From Neopestalotiopsis rosae (Eukaryota; Ascomycota; Sordariomycetes; Amphisphaeriales; Sporocadaceae): a stretch of DNA of 64,000 bases. The translations under genes were made by a program, and so were the position numbers. The stretch covers positions 3,038,001-3,102,000 of the forward strand of contig JALGAS010000003.1 of the NCBI GenBank assembly GCA_023078685.1. The letters are read 5' to 3'. The stretch's first letter is position 1, and each line of letters starts with the position of its first letter. Under the pieces are notes generated by a model, which saw only the letters and a program-made list of their open reading frames with translations, ran no database searches and had not been told where the DNA came from. Shown one piece after another: positions 9,541-19,964 of this stretch.

Positions 9541-12500
9541 TGTGAAAGATCTCTTGTGACTGCAAAGGTGTCAAGGGCGGGGTGAGTCAAGAGAATTTGC
9601 TGGAGGGAAAGGCATGATGAAAGAGGAAATGGCCAGAAAAGCCCGGTGTCACCTCAAGATCCAAGATGGAAATGGTGCGCGGGCGAAAGCTGAGAAGAAA
9701 TTCCGGCCGGCGATGAGGGCATTCACGGTGCCCGGAGGGGCGGCGTACGGCAGCCTGATATTCAAAGCTTCCGAATAGGACCAAACGGTCCCGTTCGGTC
9801 CCGTTCGTCCAAATCGGTCGCCCCAAAATCAGCACTCGGCGGCAGGAATCGACGCCGCATCCCACCACAACATCGGTCGCCTGTCTGGAAAAGGACTCAT
9901 AAGGTAGAATAGCTTGCTGTGAACAGTTTGATTATATTTTCATGGCATTTTACTACCGTTCGAGTCTGCTGCGCGCCGTAGCAAATCTCAGATGCTCATT
10001 TGACAGACAGATTTCAGAGCCCAAAAGCGGCATTCACACAGCCAACAGCATGTTTATTGGTTGATGTTGGTCATCATAGATAGCCCTGACTGAGTTTAAT
10101 CGTCAGAAGTATATCATATATGATTCTTCTCGTTTGCGCGGCGTGATTCATGCCTTTATCGCGACGAGAAAGGCACACAGTGCTAATGAACGGAGCAGGA
10201 TTTTTCAGCACTTTGAAGCGGATCACCTCCAAAGTGCAGCACCAATTCCTCCACCAATGGTCGCATCTCGACGCGATTCTCCAGCCAACAGGTCCAAATA
10301 CAAGGAGCATCAGGAGTTCTAGTCTTTGCATCGTTCAGATTGTTGTCTCATGGGAACGAATCTCTTTGAAAGGATGTCAAAGTCGTGGCGGCAGCTACAC
10401 GAAATTCAGACTTGATCATGCTGTCCGCAATTATTGAAGTTAATTTCACCAGAATCAATAGTTTCGCGGTAGGTCGCTGTTTTCAGTGAAAAATAATAGT
10501 TTCCTATGACAAGTCATGTTTGCGAATGTCATTGAAGCATGAACATATATACAACTATATTGCACCGTTCCAACGGTTGTGGAAAAGCGAATGAGGCGGC
10601 GGACAAGGGTCTAATCTGTTCTCTAGGTGCCATGGCTCGCGGCTCTAAAATCACGATACCTGCCAGGTAGCTAAATAGATGGAAAAGTCAATAGTTTGTG
10701 GTCTCGCCAAAATACTATCAAGATGCATGGACTAAAATCTAAACGCGGACCAATTTCAATCTTTGTGTTTATAAGGTGGAGATGCGGCACATGTTATTTT
10801 TTTTTCTCCTGTCCTTTATCTTAGATTTGCGTCTCGGCGCCCCGAGAGCTTGTATAGTGTATATAGAAGTTCAATCAATCTATCAATCAATATAAAAAAG
10901 ATTGAAGCTATCGGAGGATTGAAATTTTAGTCGCTTGCACCCTGAAAAATCTCTTGCTTACCAAATGAATGCTGGCCATGGAAAGGGGTTATGTCGATTA
11001 TTATTGTTCCGTAACATCGGCCATTGGCACCCTCATTAGTGTCACGTCATCTTGACAGCGAACCATATCCACCGGTATATATGATCTACTAAAACATCGT
11101 TCATGCAAGTTGAAGCCAGAGTGCAACCTTGACGGGATACTCCAAATGAGTAATTGGGGTATCACGAAAGGGTAGATAGGGAGGGGGACGGGGGGGCCAG
11201 ACATGATGTGTCGGGAGGGCGGTGATCAATGATCGTGAGATGGGATGTTTCTTCGTTCCTGCATAGGCACACCTCGCTTGCTCGGAGATAGCAGCCGAGG
11301 CATGCAAGGAGTAAACCAAAAGAAGAAGTTTCCTCAGGTGAAACACGCGCCGCCCCCGTATCGGCTTTGTTCATTTTGTGAAAAGGCTTGAAAATCGGAT
11401 TGGGCCACGGGAACGACCAGCTTGGCGGCAAGGCGGGTAAACGAACAAGAGGGAAAACCAAAAGGTGTGCAATTGAAAACAAAGCAAGGTTTTTCGCTTC
11501 CCCAGAATCCACTGAAACTTCAACGGCGATGGTGATGGAAAACAGTTTAGGTTGGTGTGTACCTGAAATGAACCCACACCACATGCTTTTTTCCTTCGTA
11601 TGGATTGCAGAGGCTTGATCAACGCGGGACGGTAATTTTGAACACAGGACTGGGTAGATCCACGTGGTCCCAACTCCCAGGCTCCTTGAATGGAACAAGA
11701 GTCTTGGCAGAGATAAATTCAGGTCATGGTCCGTGATTTTGCAGGACAAGACGCGCTTCTTGCACCATGGAATTTTGGTTCCAGCGCAGGCACACACGCT
11801 ACGGTCAGTATTTCTGCGCCATTCTAGGTGGGGTGTGGGATGATGTCGTGGGACTCGTGGCTCGCATATCGAAGCGACCTGAAGCGTCGGCTGCTGCCGT
11901 AGGCCTGGAGAATCTACTGGCGCTTCGCTTGCGAGCTAGGGAATAGGTTAGTGGTAGACTGTGAGGTGCGAGCAGTGAAGAGTAATGGGAATGGCTTCTG
12001 ATTGTCCTCTTCATGTTGTGGCCTTTAACACAAAACTGTTTCTTCGGCCCTACATTTTCTCTGTTTCCCCTTCCTCTGGACATGTTTCCTTTCAATGGGC
12101 TTCTTGGGCTGCTTCTAGGCTGCTCGAGCCAAGCTGAGGCTCGTGTTTCGTCTGATCTAGTGTGATCTCTGTGGACGCTAAAGCCGGCGTCGTCAACCGA
12201 GTCATCAATCCTAGGGGAGATTCCCTGAAATTCCCGGCAGGACAGCAGCGAAGAGCCCAGGACCATGGGTTCAACAGTGCACGCCATTACCACATTGGGA
12301 TGCGAGAGCGCCTAGATTGGTTAAGGGGGTTACGACTATATTAAGGCGTGACCGGGTAGCCCGCCGCCAATACAACCTTGTAACTTGAGCCGCCAAGAAA
12401 GCTGTCGTAAGAATTTTTGATAACGCCGACGCAGAGTAGCAGTGAGATGCATTATTATTAGAAAGAACGTGTAGACTTTGCGCAATTCATTACGTTCGCT

Positions 12501-12711
12501 CTCGCCCGAAAGATTCCTTCTCCCTCTTTCCTGGCTGCTTGCTGGTCTTTCTTTTTTCTCTTCTCGCAATTGCCAAGGCAGATTGATTTCCTCCGAATTT
12601 TTCCATTCTCCTAACAATTCGTTTACCATTTTCAAATTTAGCGCGCTGGTCGTCATTCTTACATGCAACACGCATACGTATACTTGCTAGCGAGTCCCGG
12701 CCCAAACGAGA
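9541..12711. other. 3.2 kb divergent intergenic region
   Basis: It lies between the MYND gene (minus) and the Ser/Pro-rich protein (plus). No gene is recognised; the minus-strand open frames at 11162-11797 and 11805-12293 have no family motif. Small local features are a twofold CGGTCCCGTT direct repeat at 9786-9805, a CAAT-rich stretch near 10871-10893 and a pyrimidine-rich stretch at about 12480-12620 that looks like a leader for the next gene. Confidence 0.5.
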
Positions 12712-14181
12712 ATGCCCATCACGAGAGAGCCCAGCCAGCGTACCAAAGCCTGGGTCAGATGGAATTACGGGCAACATTCTTCGAGTAAGACCAGCTTGGC
12801 CTCGACGGCCACTGAAATCATTCACCTCGGCGGCTCCCGTGTAAGTGGCCCAGAGTCGCCGACGGGAGGAAGGGAACAAGAGCGGCCATGCACAACATGG
12901 TTCTCGCCAATTGGGCCACCGCCGCAGCCGCCAGTCGGAATTGCAAGGTCCAGTACTACACCTCACGAGAGGTTCTCCCATGAAAGATCCTCCAATGAAA
13001 GATCTTCCCATGAAAGGCTCTCTCATGAACGGCTTTCGCCCTCGCCTTCTTCCAACTCTAGACATTCCAGGATTGAGCCACGGGATTTGATCTCGCCTCT
13101 GCCTTCTGCCAGCTCTAGGACGGAACCCCGGGATGTGGTTTCCCCAACGCCTTCCACAAGGTCATGGGAGTCAATCTCCCCACAAATGAGCCCTGAGCCG
13201 CTCAATGTTCGAAGCGACAAGATCCCGTCGCCATTGGCTTCAGCGACGTCTACGTCGTCATTTTCCAAGATCACATCGCCTCCGCCATCATACTCGGCGG
13301 CATCACAATCCGACTCGGTACCAAAATCAGTAAAGCAGCTTCGAAGGACTCAATCTGCTACCGATCTTCAGCGCCGAGGCCGCGGACAATCCAAAGAATT
13401 ACCACCCAAGCCATTGGGCAGTGCCGACGCCAATGGGTTTGTCAGACCAGAGAGGACGACATCGCTGGCAACACACGTTGGTCAATTGATCAAGGAGGAC
13501 GCCCATGAGAAGAGCATCCACGACAAGAATGTGGAAATGGCACTCAATGAGCGCGAGACTCAATGGTTCCCTCTTCCTCCTCTCATTAGTCCTCCGCCGG
13601 CCAAGCCGTTGCCAACAGTAGCAGCAACCAGTCCCACAAGTCCACAACACGATGGCAATCAAAATAAATCACCAGTGATTACTCCTGCAGATGTTCAACA
13701 GCAGCAGCAGCCAGATCCAAAAGCCAAAGCACTACCTGAAAAGCCAGTTTCCCGACTATCCCCACAGGAAAGATTGTGGCTGCACAGGAACTACCGTGGA
13801 GAGGCAACATTCCTCAAGGCATGGGGACTAAGCATTGAGAAGCGAGAAGATCGCGAAGAGGGAGTCGCCATGATGAAGGAACTCATGGCGGCCGAAGACG
13901 AGAAGAAGCGGGCCAAGAAGGCAGAAAAGGCTCGGGATCTCGGCCATCCAGACGGTGGCCTGCAAATCATTGTCGAGGAGGAGAAGTCGGCGCACTCGGA
14001 GCCGGAGAAGCCCAGCCCCAGGATGCTCGACCCCGACTCGGCCGCCAAGCCCCAAGGGCTGAGGGTGCCGACGCGGAATTATACCTACCCGGCCAGCCCG
14101 ACCGACCGTCATACTAGGAGCGAGAGCGAGAGTTCGGTGTTGGGTTCCTATCTCGACATTCGGATGAGTCGCATGGATTAA
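12712..14181 (+). CDS. Ser/Pro-rich disordered protein with pentapeptide repeats
   Basis: A single-exon protein of 489 residues with no recognised domain. Residues about 87-110 hold tandem S-H-E-R-x pentapeptides (HERFS, HERSS, NERSS, HERSS, HERLS, HERLS). A long Ser/Pro-rich low-complexity region follows, with S/T-P phosphorylation-type sites and two near-copies of EPRDxxSPxPS. A short Gln run lies near residue 325. The only folded-looking part is about residues 345-400: LSPQERLWLHRNYRGEATF, then a charged helix rich in Glu and Lys. That motif is the most likely conserved core. No signal peptide or membrane segment is seen, so it is probably a cytosolic or nuclear scaffold-like protein. Function unknown. 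Confidence 0.75.
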   Translation: MPITREPSQRTKAWVRWNYGQHSSSKTSLASTATEIIHLGGSRVSGPESPTGGREQERPCTTWFSPIGPPPQPPVGIARSSTTPHERFSHERSSNERSSHERLSHERLSPSPSSNSRHSRIEPRDLISPLPSASSRTEPRDVVSPTPSTRSWESISPQMSPEPLNVRSDKIPSPLASATSTSSFSKITSPPPSYSAASQSDSVPKSVKQLRRTQSATDLQRRGRGQSKELPPKPLGSADANGFVRPERTTSLATHVGQLIKEDAHEKSIHDKNVEMALNERETQWFPLPPLISPPPAKPLPTVAATSPTSPQHDGNQNKSPVITPADVQQQQQPDPKAKALPEKPVSRLSPQERLWLHRNYRGEATFLKAWGLSIEKREDREEGVAMMKELMAAEDEKKRAKKAEKARDLGHPDGGLQIIVEEEKSAHSEPEKPSPRMLDPDSAAKPQGLRVPTRNYTYPASPTDRHTRSESESSVLGSYLDIRMSRMD

Positions 14182-14676
14182 GGGAGAACAACAATACAAC
14201 GTGTCCTCCAAATTAATGTGTAAATATGTGGTAAAAACGTTACCATTTCATATGTATATTAGAACAACATGGCAGAGCATGATTTAGCGAATCTGGAATA
14301 TTCTTCAAGCCACATTTGAGCCAACTAGGGAAATGGAGCGTCTAGGAGATAACAATCAATCAACCCACCAAAAATTGATACCTCGAGTGCATTCACGCAG
14401 ATTATCTTCTTTGTTGCAAGTGTATTGTCTGAAAGAACAAAGGCGTCTGTCTGGGTGACACTTAGGGGACAAAGCAGTAGTTTCTAGACTTACAAGCTAC
14501 ATTTCCATGCGCTCGTCAAATCAACAAGGCATTGTAGTGCCTCAGCCTCGATCTTGCAGCATGGATGGATCAATTATATATTTGCCGTTTGCGACGTGTT
14601 GGTCCCACCTCGGAAAATTGAAAGACAATAAAAGTACTTGCTGCCATATGCATCTACCCGCACATACAACTTGACA
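14182..14676. other. Intergenic between two plus-strand genes
   Basis: About 500 bp, A/T-rich. It should contain the 3' end of the Ser/Pro-rich gene and the promoter of the RING gene. No repeat or coding signal is seen. Confidence 0.5.
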
Positions 14677-15597
14677 ATGGCGTCCAAGAACAGCAGCGAG
14701 AACACCCTCGACGGGGATCTCATTACCAATGTGTTAAACTATTTTGACGCATCGGGGGACTTGTGTGGAGATATCACCTGCAAGGTCGACTGCTCGATTT
14801 GCACCACGGAGCTTGCCATTCTGCAACCGGCAGACGAGGAGCACAAGACCTGGACGGTTCTGGAAACGTGCGGCCACATGTTTTGCCATGAATGTATTGA
14901 CTCGTGGATTGCTGCCTCTCATGATCCAAAATGCCCACAATGTCGCGCCGATTTGCGCCATTCCCGCTGCCGACACAAGTACAGGCCGCAAGAGATTGTT
15001 CTTACCAATGGCTTCAACATACACAATGATGTACCCAAGGTTGTTTCACAGTTGCCAGGAGATTGCCAAGACTGCAGAGGGGGATCTGCATCTTCGAGAA
15101 GAGAAAACCGGGAGCGGGTTGAGACAGTAACAAGGCAAGACAGGGAGCGAGTCGTCAATCCCTTTGACTTTGAAGACACAGACAGCAGCAGTGATGAGGA
15201 GGACTATCATGGGTTTACCAACTCGGACGCTCAAGAGTATGGTCCTTCCTACTTGAGACACCCGGCCCTTGCTGATATTAATGACCACCGCCCAGAACAC
15301 CACGAGCGCCCAGACTACCTCCAGTACCAAGAATACCTCGCGCGCCAATCGTCAGGCCCGCTAGGTTCAACGCGCCGCGAACGCGAAGGGCGCCGCCGTC
15401 GTGACGGTCCGCAGCGCAGTCTCTCCCACGGACCTCGACGACCAATGGGTCCCCGCCTCATGCCCTCGTACCCGATACCGCCACCACCTCCTGGGTACGT
15501 TTATGTTCGTCCGCCTCCGGGACCTGTCAGGTTTGCTCCGCGCCTCAGATTGGACAGTGTTGAGTGTAGCTATACTGAACACCCCCAGGATGAGTAG
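14677..15597 (+). CDS. RING-finger protein, probable E3 ubiquitin ligase
   Basis: A single-exon protein of 306 residues starting MASKNSSENT, the first in-frame ATG. A C3HC4 RING lies at residues 39-89: C39, C42, C65, H67, C70, C73, C86 and C89, with the core ETCGHMFCHECIDSWI and ending CPQCRADL. The 22-residue spacer between the second and third ligand is at the long end for a RING. After the RING the protein is disordered: an acidic Ser stretch (DTDSSSDEEDY), an Arg-rich stretch (near residues 242-262) and a Pro-rich tail (IPPPPPGYVYVRPPPGP). RINGs of this type normally recruit an E2 enzyme. Substrate and location are unknown; no membrane segment is seen. Confidence 0.85.
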   Translation: MASKNSSENTLDGDLITNVLNYFDASGDLCGDITCKVDCSICTTELAILQPADEEHKTWTVLETCGHMFCHECIDSWIAASHDPKCPQCRADLRHSRCRHKYRPQEIVLTNGFNIHNDVPKVVSQLPGDCQDCRGGSASSRRENRERVETVTRQDRERVVNPFDFEDTDSSSDEEDYHGFTNSDAQEYGPSYLRHPALADINDHRPEHHERPDYLQYQEYLARQSSGPLGSTRREREGRRRRDGPQRSLSHGPRRPMGPRLMPSYPIPPPPPGYVYVRPPPGPVRFAPRLRLDSVECSYTEHPQDE

Positions 15598-16078
15598 AAG
15601 AACACCACGGTACAATTCACACCAAATCGGCGTAAACACAAGTCGTCTTGTTTTTTCATATCAAAGAGCCTTGGTTTAATATAATTGGTAAGTCTTCTTT
15701 TGCACGATCAACAATCATCAGTCAGTATATAAGCCGCTCACACCCAGTCGATTCTATGAAACTAGCCTTGCGAAGGACCAGTTTTCACAAATAACAGTGT
15801 AAGCTCATCAAACTTTTGACCATGAGTACAAATTGACGTGAACCATAATTGAAATGAATCGTTGTACTGATTTTCCTTCTCTGAGGGATTCTGTCTTTGA
15901 CTTTGAGGAAAATGTTTTTTCTGTTCCTGAGAGCTTCGTTGACGTACCAAGCCCGAGATAATACCTTGACTGATTGGCTGACTGGCAAAATCGCATCATA
16001 GCTCCAGCTGGGCGTATGGTTGTCCGATGGCTCATAGAAGCAAGGCAATTCGAAAGACTGGACTTTAGTCCGAGGTTC
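15598..16078. other. Convergent 3' region
   Basis: Tail-to-tail spacer of about 480 bp between the RING gene (plus) and the DUF3253 gene (minus). Nothing recognisable beyond 3' untranslated sequence. Confidence 0.5.
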
Positions 16079-16369
16079 TTATTGACTTTCCGAGCTTGCA
16101 GGAATTCTGCGTAGACGAATCGGACCATGTATCTCATCCAAAGTTTGCACCGTGATGACTTCTCCTTTCTGCGTAATGTCCAGTAACCGTCGCTCCTTCA
16201 TTGACCACGCCTCTCTCCTGATCGGATCCATCGCCGCTCGCCAGTCCGAGCAGTCTAGGGATTGCAGCTCGTTCTGAGTCAGTGCTCGCGCCACTTCGCT
16301 TGGGCAGATTGTCTTGGGGTATTCGCGTGCCTCTGTCATGGAGAGGATCTTCTTCTCGAGAAATGGCAT
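16079..16369 (-). CDS. Small DUF3253-like protein
   Basis: A single-exon protein of 96 residues. The middle and end match my knowledge of the DUF3253 family: an N-terminal KTICPSEVARAL block, then DWRAAMDPIRREAW, then RRLLDITQKGEVI and a terminal GPIRLRRIP. This resembles a small winged-helix fold. DUF3253 proteins are common in bacteria and scattered in fungi, and their role is unknown. Length fits the family (about 80-100 residues). It is oriented like the Zn2Cys6 factor behind it, 272 bp away. The family call is from motif memory, not a search. Confidence 0.7.
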   Translation of the reverse strand: MPFLEKKILSMTEAREYPKTICPSEVARALTQNELQSLDCSDWRAAMDPIRREAWSMKERRLLDITQKGEVITVQTLDEIHGPIRLRRIPASSESQ

Positions 16370-16641
16370 GGTTCTAGATGCGTGTGCTTGACTGCTTTTG
16401 CGAATGAAGATGAGTTCAAGTGTGATTTGAGTTCAATTGAACAGAAGACAAGCCTTAAACTTGATCAAGCTCTCTCATCGGTCATGACGTCATGTTCTTT
16501 TAATCAATCGAATATTAATTTGATATTCAGATACAAACCACCGCTTCGTTTTATTGTCTGTTTGTCGTCGGCACAGATTGATAACAATGATTGAACCACA
16601 ATTACTCCACTTTCACGAAATATACAATTGAATATGTTGCA

Positions 16642-17562
16642 CTATATTTCACCATCATCTACCAACGTAATTATCCTGGCTGGTGGCTCGGGAAGTGCTC
16701 TAGGTGGTCGAGCACACGTCGGCGCTGGCATGCCCTTCCACTGAGCCTCAACATACGCCACGGCCGCTTCCAGAAACGCCGTATCCCGCGACCTCTGCTT
16801 GAGACTCTTGAGGAGAGCATTTGCACCGCGGAGGTGTACCAAGACAAAGTCGGTGATGCCCCGCATGAACTCGAGATGAATGAACATGAGACTGCCCAGG
16901 ATCAAGACCTGCAGGGCGTGAGCATCGTCGAGGGGATTCTCCATGCGGGACTTGAATAGTTGCACTGCCTTGTTGTACTGAAGAGTGCAGTATTCTTCGG
17001 CAGACCGGGCGCCACCAGCTGACCCTGACCACAGGTGATGAGGATTCGCCTGCCGCCAACCTAAAGCACTGATGGCCAGTCCGGTATGATATATAATGGG
17101 CTCAGCGCCAATGGCCGGTAACAGTTGTGCTTCCCAGCTTAGATCATCAAAGAAGTACGCAAAATCGCGCCAAGTGACGTGTCTAAAGTATTCCAGCAGC
17201 TGTCTGTCTATTTGTATGTATGTCGGAGGGCTCCTTACGCCTGGCGGGCGCACAACCACTAACCCCGCCATGGGTTGCGGTTGAGTTTCCGCCCGGGACA
17301 CCATAGTAGCCGAAGAAGAAGATTCCGAGCCTACATCGGTCTCAAAGTCGCATCTCCACCCAGCGTTTCGGCATTGTGAACACGTGGGTCTGACTTCATC
17401 ACACTTCTTCCGTCTTGTTCTGGTGGAGGGGTAGATCAGCACGGGGAAGATCAGCGGCATGGTAGAAGCGGGGACATACTTGCAGGTCTGGCATCCCGTC
17501 TTGACCTTTCTGGCCCCCCTAGCGCCTAGGCGGCTCTTTTTCATATGGGCCGGGACAGCCAT
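16642..17562 (-). CDS. Short Zn2Cys6 transcription factor
   Basis: Two exons, 17562-17480 and 17419-16642, about 286 residues. The 60 nt intron (GTATGT to CACCAG) cuts through the zinc cluster. Splicing gives GCQTCKTRRKKCDEV followed by RPTCSQC and GWRCDF, which is a perfect C-x2-C-x6-C-x6-C-x2-C-x6-C binuclear cluster. A basic N-terminus (MKKSRLGARGARKVK) precedes it. The rest contains an aromatic region (FRHVTWRDFAYFFDD) and helical segments of the fungal-specific type, but the protein is much shorter than the common 500-800 residue regulators. It probably binds CGG-type DNA sites in the nucleus. Its position next to two membrane proteins and an esterase allows, but does not prove, local regulation. 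Confidence 0.85.
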   Translation of the reverse strand: MAVPAHMKKSRLGARGARKVKTGCQTCKYVPASTMPLIFPVLIYPSTRTRRKKCDEVRPTCSQCRNAGWRCDFETDVGSESSSSATMVSRAETQPQPMAGLVVVRPPGVRSPPTYIQIDRQLLEYFRHVTWRDFAYFFDDLSWEAQLLPAIGAEPIIYHTGLAISALGWRQANPHHLWSGSAGGARSAEEYCTLQYNKAVQLFKSRMENPLDDAHALQVLILGSLMFIHLEFMRGITDFVLVHLRGANALLKSLKQRSRDTAFLEAAVAYVEAQWKGMPAPTCARPPRALPEPPARIITLVDDGEI

Positions 17563-17936
17563 TATGCGGTGATTGGTCTCTTCTCACGTTTGATCTCTGG
17601 GTATATCCTATCGGGATGGTCAGGGTTTGGGGCGTATCTTGACTTCAACGATTGAATGCTGACAGGAGGACGGGGGATGGCTGTTGTAGCAAGGAATCTA
17701 AACCTAAACTGGCCAAGCATCTTACCGCAGTGAGTGTACGCCGCAGGAGGGTTTTTAAGTCCGGCGCAAACGGACCATAAAGTGGCACATAGGCTTTAGT
17801 GTGATTAGATACAGCATGTTCTGATCCGGGGTCTGCCGTCGACCGAGATCCCACAAGACCGAAACAAAGCAATGTCTGATACCGTGACCAGATCATGTTC
17901 AAGTTGATTGATTATACAATTACTCGTTTCTGCTAA
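17563..17936. other. Short spacer between two minus-strand genes
   Basis: About 370 bp between the 3' end of the polytopic membrane protein and the start of the Zn2Cys6 gene. It should hold the Zn2Cys6 promoter. No motif stands out. Confidence 0.45.
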
Positions 17937-19964
17937 TCACCCACTGCCCTGTCGATTGACCAGATAGCTCTTGATGTGAAGTATCGACATGACCAAGCAG
18001 CCAAAGAAAAAGTAAAGGATGTACAAAGAGTAGGGCAGGAGGATCAACACGAGCGAAGGCATACCAGTTGTCTCGACCCACCATGACTTGGCGAAGAAAT
18101 GCGACGCAAGATAGACGGCGTGAACACAGATGCCAGTGCAAAATAACAGAGTCCACTTCCAGCCAGATGGATGCTTGTACCAGTGGTCTAGGTTGAGACC
18201 AGCTATCATTGTAGTTGCGCAGGCAGCAGGGAAGCCCAGCAGCAGATAGGAAAGCATGGAGTATTCAGCAATCCAGAAATCCGTCATTGTGTGACCATGG
18301 CCAACGCTTGTGAGCCTGAAACTTCCGAAGGCGAGCACTATGAGTACGCAATAGGACTGAACTATACAAGGCCATATCCACGGCGCGTCTTCGTAGTAGT
18401 CTCGGTTGATTACCTTCGAAAGAGTCGTTTCGGGTGAATAACATCGCGTTGCCACGGCATTTATATCTTGATCTTGAGTCCTGAGCCGGTTTTGGGACTC
18501 GCTGGTCTCAGAAGTGCTCGAGGTAAGGAGGTCGCGAGTGGACTGTCGTCCATGTTCGCTACCCGTATCTTGCTCACTACTTGTACCGTGTTTGGTAGCA
18601 AGCTCGCTGAACTTCCATATCAGCGAGACGAGGGGAGAAGCCAATAAAGCCACCGCCATCATTTGACCGAACGTCCATCGTTGGCTGCCTCCAGATCTGG
18701 AGGCAGCGGAAGCGTCAGAAAAGATAGTAGGTGGCTCGTCATACCTGAGAATGACGAATTTTATCGTTCCCCACATAATCGCTATGATAACCCAGACGAT
18801 CTGAAGATGGCAAGTAAGTCAATAGGAGGTGCATCCTAGGGTATAGGTTCAAGGAAGCACGTACTTCAGCTAGCATTGAGCTAATCAGATCTCCGAAGAA
18901 TCGACCCGTAAGAAACAAGCCAACCAGTGGTATGAAGACGGCGAATGTCCAAACTTGGTTCCAAAAAGATTCATGTTTGACGGTCATGTCTAGAGAAGCA
19001 TTTATCTGGGGTCGACGAAGTAACAAGATCGCTAGTCGATTAAACATGAGGGTGAAGTAATCGTGCGCTGGTGTACGGACGGCTCGACGGAGCATGCGCG
19101 AAAGAGGCTGGAAGAGCTTGATACATCGACTCGTGAATCCCAAAACAAGTAGTATTACTGCAAGGACCATCTGTTGCATCGCCGACGTTTCCATCACTTC
19201 TGAACCATACCAATCCCGATTCCACAGTTTCATTGCAGCTGAAATGTCAAAGAAACAAATAGCAGGTGATTGAGGGGCTGCTACAGATTTCATTTGATGC
19301 CAATTGAAGAAGCCAGTAGGAATCAAGGCGATAATGAGGCATACGAGTAAAAGAAACATGAGGACAATACGCGTGGCCTTTACGCGAGGGCGGCAATCGA
19401 GATATGTTCGAAGAATACTGAGCCCAGCGAGGTGGGTGATCGCAGAGAACCAAGCGAGGCATACAATCAGGAACCAGTGATAGGAAGCTAGGGGCTCGGA
19501 TGCAGAAAATGCCAGAGTAAATCCACAAGAGAGGAGTGCGAATCCAGTCATGATTTGGATGTCGCACATACTTAAAATGCACTGATTGAGGTCAGCGAGG
19601 AGCTCACATTTGTTCTGAACGGTGACCAACCTCGTCAAATATACGCGCCACATGAGGATGGCGTGCTTTCACTCTCATGACTCTCTTGAACCATGCAATC
19701 GTATGGATGTCGATTGGATTCGGTCGCGACGTAGCAGCATTGAGCCGGTCATGGACTCCTCTGACGAACGTGCCAGCGGGCTGTGTTGGATCGTAAGCAA
19801 AGACATAATTGAGAAAGAACAAAGTCCACGCAATATATGCCGTTGCCATGAAACTGACTACGACCTAGTAAGAACAGTGTGCTGTTAGCGGAGACACAGA
19901 CTGTTGCAATTCATCTCCGGTAAATACTTACTCCTACACCAGCGATGTCGGGGTCAACTTGCAT
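17937..19964 (-). CDS. Orphan polytopic fungal membrane protein (612 aa)
   Basis: Four exons are modelled: 19964-19932, 19864-19673, 19614-18865 and 18800-17937, all phase 0. The first exon encodes only MQVDPDIAGVG, joined to VVVSFMATAYIAW, a usual start for this fungal membrane family. The junction at 19673/19614 uses a weaker donor (GTGAAA) but gives a 58 nt intron and keeps the conserved stretch CILSMCDIQIMTGFALLSCG, so it is preferred. At least seven hydrophobic segments are visible, including YHWFLIVCLAWFSAITHLAG and IVLMFLLLVCLIIALIPTGF. A Ser/Thr-rich hydrophilic loop lies near 18480-18600. The family is widespread in Pezizomycotina and has no assigned function. Residue DxQ and YHW motifs are its recognisable marks. 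Confidence 0.75.

Noticed and set aside
10210..10237. CACTTTG / CAAAGTG inverted repeat as a possible hairpin
   Set aside because: Only a 7 bp stem with a 14 nt loop in a long spacer; expected by chance, with no T-run or gene end beside it.
11162..12293. Two minus-strand frames of 211 and 162 codons in the 9.5-12.7 kb spacer
   Set aside because: No recognisable domain, low coding character and no consistent intron model.
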